NCBI GenBank assembly: GCA_002099365.1
Contig: MSED01000005.1
Coordinates: forward strand, 744,001 to 808,000
From: Phialophora verrucosa
Taxonomy: Eukaryota > Ascomycota > Eurotiomycetes > Chaetothyriales > Herpotrichiellaceae
Direction of reading: 5' to 3'
DNA length: 64,000 nt
The first letter of the stretch is position 1. Every line of letters starts with the position of its first letter. This document shows, one piece after another, positions 32,417 to 40,929 of this stretch. The notes beneath the pieces are model-generated. The model had not been told where the DNA came from. It did no database searches and saw only the letters and a program-made list of their open reading frames with translations. Made by a program: the position numbers and the translations under genes.

Positions 32417-33001
32417 TCACGCCGCCCCTACCTCCTCTCCCTTCCTCTTGCCATCCTCCTCATCCCACTTTTGCGCCCAAAACTGTAAAGCGGCCGTATA
32501 CCCAAACACGCCCAACCCGGCCACGACCCCGACGGCCTTGTCGCTGAAATAGCTGTGTCTCCGAAACTCCTCCCGCGCATGCACGTTCGAGACATGCACC
32601 TCGACAAAGGGGAATCCCGTCGCGAGCAGGGCGTCCCGGATGGCCACGCTCGTGTGCGTGAATGCCGCGGGGTTGATGATGACGGCTATCCGAGGCCGGG
32701 GGCCGCACTTCGGCGGCGTGCTCTTGTCGAGTGAATGTGAATCCGTCGATGATGACGACGACGCGGCGGGAATGAAATGCGAGTGCAGAAAATCGACAAT
32801 CTGGCCCTCGTGGTTGGATTGGAAGGGGTGGACTTCGATGTTGAGGGATTGGCCTAGGGAGGTGGTCGAGGCCACGACGTCGGACAAGGTGGTTGAGCCG
32901 TAGATTGTGGGTTCGCGGGTGCCGAGGAGGTTGAGGTTCGGACCGTTGATGAGGAGGATCTTTCTGCTCGTAGAGGGGGAGGAAGAAGCTGGGGCGGACA
33001 T
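32417..33001 (-). CDS. qutE: Catabolic type II 3-dehydroquinase QutE
   Basis: Dehydrates 3-dehydroquinate to 3-dehydroshikimate. Single exon of 194 residues. Seen: INGPNLNLLGTREPTIYG with the catalytic Tyr34, QSNHEGQIVDFLH, IINPAAFTHTSVAIRDAL with substrate-binding Asn110, His136 in EVHVSN, and Arg147 in the HAREEFRRHSYF segment. All active-site positions look intact. The length exceeds the family norm of about 150 because of a Ser/Pro-rich insertion at about 79-104 (AASSSSSTDSHS onward) and a charged tail after residue 178. It is divergent from qutG. Confidence 0.94.
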   Translation of the reverse strand: MSAPASSSPSTSRKILLINGPNLNLLGTREPTIYGSTTLSDVVASTTSLGQSLNIEVHPFQSNHEGQIVDFLHSHFIPAASSSSSTDSHSLDKSTPPKCGPRPRIAVIINPAAFTHTSVAIRDALLATGFPFVEVHVSNVHAREEFRRHSYFSDKAVGVVAGLGVFGYTAALQFWAQKWDEEDGKRKGEEVGAA

Positions 33002-33821
33002 TTTTGGGATTGGATTTCAATTCTGGGTTGAGTGTTGAGCGTTGAGTTTTTGGCTCTTGTGCTGGTCTGGGGACGAGTCCCTCCTGGTTGTGCTTGGTAT
33101 TGTTGGGATATCCTATATCAAGCCTCGTCCTGATGTCCTGGATGTGGCGTACTGCTAGGAAAGGGCAGTAAACCTCGCGACGTAGAGACTGGTCGAAATA
33201 ATAGACACCCTACTGACCTACGTGATACGAAATCAATTAAACTCAGTTCAAAGCTTGGTCATGGATGCTGGGTAACTAATCTTTCCCTTTCCCCCCCTCC
33301 TTTGGGAGTTTCATCTAGTTCCAGTACCGAGAATGGGCACGAGTACGGGTAGTGCACATCTGCACTCCACTTACTTTTGCCTGCTTGCCCTGCTCGGGAG
33401 AGACCCTGCTTCGCAGAGCGACAGGGCGGGTCTTTCTGTCTGTTTACTGCGTTCCTGTAAGCGAGGCGGTTTTCGAGAACCCATGGATCGCTTCGCGACA
33501 TATGGAAAAGGATTGTCGAGAACCCCCTGTCGAAGCAAGGATCTCTGTCGGTAGAGGATTTGTCCGACGCCTGGAGCTTGGAGGGCCCGGAAGACGGTCC
33601 GTGGAGAACCGATGCAACGTCAATAAGACACACTTACGAGTACGGCGATTACTCCTTCGGTGAGACCGGGCATCGAGACCGCCCCGTCGGCAATTCATGC
33701 TCTTCCAAAGTTATACGGACGTACGAACGGAGCACCAACAGACCGGACATGAGATTCGTCAAAGTTACAGTACTGCACCTACACACCCAGGACGTGATTG
33801 AAGCGCTGCAACTGCCAAACC
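33002..33821. promoter_or_regulatory. Divergent qutE/qutG promoter
   Basis: An 820-bp region holding a TACGAGTA motif at 33635 and a GGATATCC palindrome near 33108. No full qa-type activator site seen by eye. Confidence 0.55.
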
Positions 33822-34925
33822 ATGGCCGGGCCCATCCGAGATGACTTCGACATCCCCGACGACGAATTGGCCAGCATCTACACGTTCGCGATCCAACTCG
33901 GCAAAGACGCCGGTAAGATCCTGCTCGATAGTCTCTACTCCCGACGACGGGACGCGCCCGATGACCTCGTCGACGCCAGTGGTCTTGACACCTCCTCCTC
34001 CCGGGGGGTGCACCGCCACGAGGATGCCGCCGCCGCCTCAGAACTCGTGATGCACGAGAAACTCAACGCCGTCGACATCGTCACGGAGACGGACGTCCGA
34101 GTCGAGGAGTTCATCCACGGGTCCATCGCGGCGCGGTACCCGGCCCACGCCTTCGTCGGCGAGGAAATGTACTCGCGCGGCTCGTCCAAGGAGTATCGCG
34201 TGAGCGACGACAAGCCGACGTGGATCGTCGACCCGCTGGACGGGACCGTGAACTTTGCGCACGGCTTCGTCATGTTCTGCGTGAGTATTGCGCTGGTGGT
34301 CCACGGCAGGCCCGTCATCGGCGTCATCTACGCGCCCTTGCTGGGCCAGCTGTTCTCGGCGTGTCGCGGTCGAGGGGCATGGTTGAACGAGACCACCCGA
34401 TTACCTTTGCTCGGAAGGGTCGGCGTGGGGCCCATCCCCAGGGAGGCGCCCTCGAAGTGCACCTTCTCATGCGAGTGGGGGAAGGACCGGCGCGACAGGC
34501 CCGACGGCAACCTGCATCGCAAGGTGGACAGCTTCGTCAACATGGCGAGTGAGATTGGCGGGCGAGGTGGCAAGGGTGGCATGGTTCACGGCGTGAGGAG
34601 TCTGGGAAGTGCGACAATGGATCTTGCGTACGTGGCCATGGGGAGCTTCGATATCTGGTGGGAGGGCGGGTGTTGGGAGTGGGATGTCGCGGCGGGCATT
34701 TGTCTCGTCAACGAGGCCGGTGGCTTGGTCACGACGGCGAATCCGCCTGAAGATTGGGAGACGGCCAAGGTCGAGGACGCCAAGTTGGGTGGGAGACTCT
34801 ATCTTGCGATCAGACCGGCGAGCGATGGTCCGGACGGCGAGACGGCGAGGCAGGGTCAGGAGAGATGCGTCCGAGAGGTGTGGCGGAGGGTGAGGACGTT
34901 GGATTACGATCGGCCTGGAGTTTGA
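33822..34925 (+). CDS. qutG: QutG, inositol-monophosphatase-like protein of the quinate cluster
   Basis: Single exon of 367 residues. Start at ATG 33822 (MAGPIRDDFDIPDDELA). Metal-binding motifs of the inositol monophosphatase family are intact: VGEE (112-115), WIVDPLDGTVNF (134-145), and WEWDVAAG (286-293). A loop of about 30 residues at 48-78 (after SRRRDAPDDLV) looks like an insertion relative to inositol monophosphatases. qutG/qa-X genes are co-regulated with the quinate enzymes in Aspergillus and Neurospora, but their reaction has not been established. Magnesium-dependent phosphatase activity is therefore inference from the motifs. Confidence 0.92.
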   Translation: MAGPIRDDFDIPDDELASIYTFAIQLGKDAGKILLDSLYSRRRDAPDDLVDASGLDTSSSRGVHRHEDAAAASELVMHEKLNAVDIVTETDVRVEEFIHGSIAARYPAHAFVGEEMYSRGSSKEYRVSDDKPTWIVDPLDGTVNFAHGFVMFCVSIALVVHGRPVIGVIYAPLLGQLFSACRGRGAWLNETTRLPLLGRVGVGPIPREAPSKCTFSCEWGKDRRDRPDGNLHRKVDSFVNMASEIGGRGGKGGMVHGVRSLGSATMDLAYVAMGSFDIWWEGGCWEWDVAAGICLVNEAGGLVTTANPPEDWETAKVEDAKLGGRLYLAIRPASDGPDGETARQGQERCVREVWRRVRTLDYDRPGV

Positions 34926-35305
34926 TCCTACTTCATATTCTGCACACACGTCGATTACGGCATTACCAGGCGATGTCGGGGGGATCTGTGAGGCACCAGC
35001 GGCGTCTAGAAAATATGTGCAGCATCAGCGGTGTCTAGAGAATACTGTATGTGTAGCACCAAGCGTATGGAATATACGCCATGAGTCAAAATCCTGACGG
35101 CATGAAAACAGACCGCTTCAAAACTGTATACGAGCGATCACCTGGACGCCTCTTCCAAAGCTCACACTGCCCGAGTAGCCCGCATCGATTTCTTTCCTCC
35201 ATTTCAGTCAAAAGCCGACCCTCATCACAGCCGGGGACTCGACGACTGAGACGTGGAAGAAGCCGCGGACGCACTCGAGTGAGAGATACTGAACCTATAG
35301 ACGAG
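34926..35305. other. Convergent 3' flanks of qutG and qutC
   Basis: Holds a short direct repeat of the words CACCAGCGGCGTCTAGA and CATCAGCGGTGTCTAGA (about 34994 and 35022). No gene seen. Confidence 0.5.
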
Positions 35306-36460
35306 TTAGAACCTGCCTGCCTGTCTGTCTGCGCCGTCTAGAGGAAATGGGATCACATACCGACGATCGCGCAGCATGTCCGAGCTATGGCGACTCGTCT
35401 GCTGATCCCAGCCCATATGTTCTGTCAGCTTCCTCCACGCGACGGCACCACGTTGGGCATGCCGCTCTGGTACATCCTTCTCCGGCTGATTCGCCGTCCT
35501 CGAGAACAGCTCAAACGAGATGTGGCCGGTATACCCGGCCTCACACACCGCCTCAAGGATCTCCACCGCAGGAAGGTACCCTGGGGTCTCAAAGGGGAAT
35601 AGGCGTGCATTTCTCGACCAGGACATCCGGGCGGGTTGGTTCGGATCGTACCATTCATGGCCCGGGACCAGTGGGTTGTCCAGTCTCTCGCCGTCACAGA
35701 CTTCGACGTAGAAGACCTTGTCGAGCGCGAGAGGCAGCTCGGTCCGTAGTTTTGCGATCGACCTCTGCGTATCGTCGTATGCAGTCGAGGTCAACCCCGA
35801 AGGTGAAGCCGGATCGCCAAATATCCGGCCGGCGAGGTTGAACGTGTCGATACACGTGCCAAAGTTTGGTCTGTCCACTTCCTGCACCACCGACCACGCG
35901 GTGTCCCATCTGTCGACGTGTGTTCCCCACGCGAGTGCTTCATATGCAAATCGAGTGGGCGGATCGGTTTGCAGACCGATGTCAGCGACTTGTCTCAGAT
36001 CCGCGACGATCCTGCTGCGATCGCCCGTGCATTCCGAAGCGGGGAGAAAACTCGAGGGTATCTGGATCAGATCGGTGCCGAGTCTTTGGGCGAGCTTGAT
36101 CCAAAAATTCAGCTCGTGGATGGCGGCTTGGTGCGATGCCGGGTCAACGCGCCCCTCGTAGTGCATGAATGGTTGGAGGCATAGGATTTCCAGGTTGAGA
36201 TGGGCGCATAGTCCGTGGATATAGTCGGCGGCTGCTAGTTGTCTTTCGTGCCTCTCTGTTGAATTCACGAACGAAGTACCCGGTGGGGATGGTGGGTGTG
36301 AGGCGGGCAATGAGTTTGCGACAGCCTCGAGGTCCTCGAAAAAGAGTTCGATCGCCTCAAACCCGTACTTGGAGCAGAGTTCAAGCTTGTCCTCCAGGCC
36401 ATGGTACCATGCGCGGCCCAGTGACTGGGAGGCAATAGTGGGAATGAATCGGGCGCCCAT
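35306..36460 (-). CDS. qutC: 3-Dehydroshikimate dehydratase QutC
   Basis: Converts 3-dehydroshikimate to protocatechuate, the last step of the cluster before ring cleavage. Single exon. Start chosen at ATG 36460 (MGARFIPTIASQSLGRAWYH), the usual family start, giving 384 residues; an in-frame ATG at 36517 adds 19. Xylose-isomerase-like TIM barrel: YGFEAIELFFEDLEAV, AAADYIHGLCAHLNLEILCL, FAYEALAWGTHVDRW, NFGTCIDTFNLAGRIF, VFYVEVCDGERL and YTGHISFELFSRT carry the metal-binding acidic and His residues expected for the family. The 40-residue tail is Arg/Asp-rich. It ends the cluster on the right and converges with qutG. Confidence 0.93.
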   Translation of the reverse strand: MGARFIPTIASQSLGRAWYHGLEDKLELCSKYGFEAIELFFEDLEAVANSLPASHPPSPPGTSFVNSTERHERQLAAADYIHGLCAHLNLEILCLQPFMHYEGRVDPASHQAAIHELNFWIKLAQRLGTDLIQIPSSFLPASECTGDRSRIVADLRQVADIGLQTDPPTRFAYEALAWGTHVDRWDTAWSVVQEVDRPNFGTCIDTFNLAGRIFGDPASPSGLTSTAYDDTQRSIAKLRTELPLALDKVFYVEVCDGERLDNPLVPGHEWYDPNQPARMSWSRNARLFPFETPGYLPAVEILEAVCEAGYTGHISFELFSRTANQPEKDVPERHAQRGAVAWRKLTEHMGWDQQTSRHSSDMLRDRRYVIPFPLDGADRQAGRF

Positions 36461-37067
36461 GGTTCCTGTCGGCGGCGTGAGAGATAATACTACGTTCAAC
36501 GTATTCCAATATGTCAAAGATGGTTAACAAAATGCAACCGATTTCTTGCGGTCACTAAGAGAATGCTGCGAAGGATATAAATGAAAACCCAAAGTGGAAA
36601 AGCGACATCACCGAATCTGGACCTACCTCGAGAGCTTCTTTGCGCCATTCACGAGTAGCCCTCTATCTGAACAGTGAGAATTGGCATCGAGCCTGGAGAC
36701 GGTCCGCCATGGAACAACGATCGAAGTCTTAGCCGCCGGGGTCGACAAGCTGTGCTGATCGACTGGCGGAAATAGTCTTTGCCGATGGAGTTCCGCCATC
36801 TCTAGGAACCCTGGCTGACAGTAAGACCGATGATGCGAGATGCAGGTAGCCATGAGATTTATGGACGCTAGGTGCTTTCCCGAGACATCAGCATGGCAAC
36901 TAGGAGAACTTACACTGACACTACTGTAGGATGATGAGTGAACGTGGTGAACGTGGCTTCGGGAAAGGGCTGGAGGTTCTAAGTTGTTGCTTGTCTCAAG
37001 CCTGCGCGACGAGCTCAAGCTACTGCAAGGCGCATATGTATCCCAGCTCGGCCCTTTCACAGCCTTG
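36461..37067. other. qutC promoter and 3' flank of the PP2C gene
   Basis: No gene seen. A GGATATAAATG word lies about 115 bp upstream of the qutC ATG. Confidence 0.5.
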
Positions 37068-38312
37068 TCAACCGAAGGAACATTCAGGTTTACCCTCCGC
37101 AGACTCCGATGCGACGTGCTGCCGCTCAAGAATCACGATCACAACGGTCGAATTATCACTCGTCCTCCGACTCGACTTCTCCGCCAACTGCCTGGCAATA
37201 TGCGTCGCTTCAACGCCCCTGTCCCACTGATGCGCCGCCCACAACAGCGAACTAGCGCCGTCCTTCTCCTCGCCCAACCCATCGCTTGCGAGTAACAGTA
37301 TATGTTTGCGCGCGCCGGTGAGTGACTTGTAATTCGTATGCGGGATGTTGGATATCCAGTCCGCTAGCATGTGGTGGCCACTGGGGTCGGCGAGGCCTGT
37401 GGCCTTTGCGAGGTCGGTCTCTAAGATGCTTGAGAGTGGGTGGGACGGGTCTTTGAGATCGGCGTCCTCTTCGCCGGGACCAGGTATCTTGTAGTCAAGG
37501 TCACCGAGAGCGCGGGACATATTGACGCCACCTATTCCAACACCGTTAGGGGGTTTGCCACCCGAAACTCCAGGGAGCTTCGACTTACCAATGCGAGCGC
37601 CGTAAATGTCGTCGTGAATGTGACCTCCAGCCCTTTCTATACGCTCTCGTTCAGACTTGTCGCCCGGCTTTTGCGAGTGCGACAGCTTCAGGACCTCCCA
37701 CGCGCTGCTGTCTCTCTGCACACCGAGAAAGGCGTACGAATCGCCTAGGTCGGCCGTCACCATCGTCCCCCTGCCCACATCCACAAGGGCCAGGGATACC
37801 GTTGAGCCGGTGGTCTCCCCTATCCCACGCTTCCTCATCCGCCGATCGACTTCCTGGAATGATTTCGTGATTGCCCTGTCGAAAGCGTCTCGTCCGTGTT
37901 GATGTTGAAGTTCATGTAATAGGATCTCATGTAGATGATTTTCAGCGAATTCGGACACACTATCGCCTCCGTGGCCATCATAGACTGCGAATAGCGCGAT
38001 ATTTCTCCCGAAGTGGTGCCCAGGCGTAAGGATTTTATATCGGTCTTCCTGGTAGTCGCGAGTTCCTTGCGACTGTGCGAGCCCGTCAGAACGAGCCTCG
38101 AAATGAGATACACCGGCCGTGCTTACCTGACCAACACCGATGTCGACTATTCGAATGGCCGCGTCTGCTCTGCTGCCGTCCAACGTGCCCATATCTAGCG
38201 AGTTTCTGGGAGTGTCCCTGGTCGTGTGCGTGGTCGCATGCCTGGGAAGTACTGAATCTAAGCTTGTAGAGAAGCGTTCCTTCCAGTGGTGCTTTGAATT
38301 TGGGAGCAGCAT
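37068..38312 (-). CDS. PP2C-family protein phosphatase
   Basis: Mn/Mg-dependent Ser/Thr phosphatase. Motifs in order: TRDYQEDRYKI, FAVYDGHGGDSVSEF, GSTVSLALVDVGRG, DLGDSYAFLGV, GVNMSRALGDLDYK, LLLASDGLGEEKD, DNSTVVIVIL. Two introns are called at 38126-38073 (54 nt, GTAAGC donor) and 37588-37532 (57 nt, GTAAGT donor, branch-like CTAAC). Both are multiples of three and stop-free. Removing them restores VGQ|SQGTRDYQED and GARIG|GVNMSRALG, which fit the family better than the read-through. The spliced product is about 377 residues. The N-terminus from ATG 38312 is basic and hydroxylated (SKHHWKERFSTSLDSVLPRH) and could be a mitochondrial presequence, but the start is not certain. Confidence 0.87.
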   Translation of the reverse strand: MLLPNSKHHWKERFSTSLDSVLPRHATTHTTRDTPRNSLDMGTLDGSRADAAIRIVDIGVGQVSTAGVSHFEARSDGLAQSQGTRDYQEDRYKILTPGHHFGRNIALFAVYDGHGGDSVSEFAENHLHEILLHELQHQHGRDAFDRAITKSFQEVDRRMRKRGIGETTGSTVSLALVDVGRGTMVTADLGDSYAFLGVQRDSSAWEVLKLSHSQKPGDKSERERIERAGGHIHDDIYGARIGKSKLPGVSGGKPPNGVGIGGVNMSRALGDLDYKIPGPGEEDADLKDPSHPLSSILETDLAKATGLADPSGHHMLADWISNIPHTNYKSLTGARKHILLLASDGLGEEKDGASSLLWAAHQWDRGVEATHIARQLAEKSSRRTSDNSTVVIVILERQHVASESAEGKPECSFG

Positions 38313-38921
38313 CTACAGCGGAGTAGCCGTGGAATTCTAGATGGTCAAATTGTGGAATGTCTCTACATTCACCGATCGAGCCTGATGTCTGTCGGTCGTG
38401 AAACCAAGCCGGAAGAGTAGGCCCGGAGTATGTTCGGCTCATCCAGAAGGCGCGGGGGCCTTGAGCTCAAGAGTACCTACCGTTAATGGGAAGATCACTT
38501 GAAGACATTCCTTAAGAACTCGTAATGAGAGGAGTCATGAACGTGCGGATTGACACACATGAGACCGTTTGAAGAAATGAGAACGGCTGTTCAGCCTCCC
38601 CAAAGACTCCCGCACCAACCACAGCCACCATGATGTCATTCAGAGGTGACAGAGAGGTGAATCTTTGAGGACAGCGTCGGCCTCCGGATGGGACAGAACA
38701 CCTGGCTTGGAAGTACGTTCTCGCGAGAATATTTACATTGTGACCTGCATGGCTAATAAACTTGCAAAACGAACGAGACAAATGTAGAGCTCGCTGAACC
38801 ACATCAGGTCACGCCGCGTCGATGCTCATCAGACCTCAGTTGCCAAAGGCCTTAACCATTGTCTCGAAACCATTTGTTCTCTGCTCCCACATTCACCTGA
38901 ACTTGTCCTGCGCTCACAAGC
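38313..38921. other. Intergenic region, PP2C promoter and 3' flank of the complex I gene
   Basis: No gene or repeat recognised. Confidence 0.5.
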
Positions 38922-40556
38922 TCATTGTCCAGGTGCGATAAGCAAGCCCTTCTTACTCGCCTCAGGCTCCCACCCACCAGCAAAGGGCTCACCGCCTGCC
39001 TTCTGGGCGTAGTCCTTGATACGAGCCTCAAGCTGTGGTCGGAAATGCCGAATCAGGCCCTGAATAGGCCACGCGAATGCTTCTCCCAATGCTGGACAGG
39101 ACAAGACGAGTCAGCGGATTATCATGGAAAGAAAAAGATCAAAATGCTTACCGCAAATACTGTGCCCTTCAACCTGCTTCGTCAACTCCTGCATCATGTC
39201 AATCTCCCTCGCCCTCGCCTGGCCCTTCTCAAATCGGGACATAATCTTCGCCGTCCATGCGCTTCCCTCTCGACAGGGGGTGCACTGGCCACAACTCTCG
39301 TGCTTGTAAAATTGGCTCAGCCGAGCAATCATCCGTACGACATCTGCGGACTTGTCCATGACAATCACAGCGGCCGTGCCCAGGCCAGATTGACTGTCCT
39401 TCAAAGCATCGAAGTCCATAAGTTGATCGTCGCAGACATGCTTGGGGAGGATGGGCGTCGACGAACCACCAGGAATAACGGCTTGGAGGTTGTCCCATCC
39501 ACCGCGGACGCCACCACAGTGCTTCTCGAGCAACTCACGAAGAGGGATGGACATCTCCTCTTCGACCACGCAAGGATTGTTGACGTGTCCGGAGATAGCA
39601 TACAGCTTCGTGCCTTGGTTGCGCTCGCGACCAAAGCTGGCGAACCATTTCCCTCCGCGTCTGGCGATGGTGGGGCAGACAGCGACGGTCTCAACGTTGG
39701 TAACGGTTGATGGACAGCCGAAGAGACCAACTGCCGCAGGGAAGGGCGGCTTCAAACGGGGTTTTCCGGCTTTTCCTTCGAGGGATTCGATTAGAGAGGT
39801 CTCTTCTCCGCAAACATAGGCACCCATGCCGCGGTGCAGGTAGATATCGAAGTCATAGCCAGAACCACATGCGTTTTTACCAATCAGCCCCTCCTTGTAT
39901 GCTTCTTGGATAGCCCGTTGCAAGACAGTAGCTTCGTGGTAGAACTCTCCGCGAATGTAGATGTAGGCTGCGGTGGCGTTCATGGCGCGACCGACCACAA
40001 GACATCCTTCGACCAGCTTATGGGGATCCTTGCGCATGATTTCCCGGTCTTTGCATGTGCCAGGCTCGCCTTCGTCTGCGTTGACGACCAGATAGCGAGG
40101 CTTTTTGTCGTTCTCCCATCCTTTGAAGTTCATAAATGACTGTACGTCGGTGATCAGCCTGCGCCATCCTCATCTCCGGAAAGAAGGACCTACAAATTTC
40201 AGACCTGATGGGAATCCAGCACCTCCTCTCCCCCTCAGTCCTGAAGCTTTAATCTCATTGATCAACCAGTCGTGACCTTTCAATAAGATCTCCTTCGTCT
40301 TATACCAGTCGCCATACTTCATGGCGCTCTTCAAATCTGTGCCATGGTGGCCATACAGATTCTGAAATATTCGATCTTGATCTTTCAGGCCGCCATATCT
40401 TCTTTTTTGAGGCTGTCCTTCCTGGACGGTGGCGTAAAGGCGTCTGTTTTGGAGGGTAGAGGAGCTGGTGGCGGCGATCGAGGAGGCCGATGATCGTGAA
40501 GCTGCCGTCGAGGCCGCGCGGGCCACAGCTCTCGGAGCCGACGACCGAACGATCAT
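38922..40556 (-). CDS. nuo-51: NADH:ubiquinone oxidoreductase 51 kDa flavoprotein subunit (NDUFV1 / NUO51)
   Basis: Complex I subunit of the mitochondrial inner membrane that binds NADH, FMN and the N3 4Fe-4S cluster. Three exons: 40556-40194, 40139-39152, 39091-38922, with introns of 54 and 60 nt; 506 residues. It begins with an Arg/Ser/Ala-rich presequence (MIVRSSAPRAVARAAS). NADH/FMN sites are GLRGRGGAGFPSGLKF and ADEGEPGTCKDREIM, and CGSGYDFDIYLHRGMGAYV then CGEETSLIESLEGKAG. The cluster ligands are ESCGQCTPCREGS and GHSIC, the last Cys lying at the exon 2/3 join (GHSIC|ALGEAFAWPIQGL). It ends in ASKKGLLIAPGQ. Confidence 0.96.
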
Positions 40557-40929
40557 CGTGGACGAGCCGAGGATGAGCGGATTCGCTCAAGGGTGTGCGT
40601 GGTGGAATGGACAGAGAAGTGCTGGTGAAGGGGAGAAGCGTCGGCCACAGAAGCCAATGTCAGTTGCATGTCGTCTTCGATATTGAGCTTTTCTTATTGG
40701 CTGGAAGCTTGCCTTGGGTTCCGGCAAAACCTCGGCTACTCTTTCTGTGATGATATCTGGCTGAGATCTCCCGGGTATCACCATGCTTGCTGCGGTGTGC
40801 AGTGCCTCTCCATATTATCGAAATGCAAAATCGCCAATGAGTTCCCACGCCAGGTGCCTTTTGACAGCGCCCAAGGACTCCCGCTTTAACAACTCCAAAT
40901 AGCATCTCGTCCTGAACCCCTTACTCCCT
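40557..40929. other. Intergenic region, complex I gene promoter
   Basis: 373 bp between the nuo-51 start and the SET-gene stop. Nothing else seen. Confidence 0.5.
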
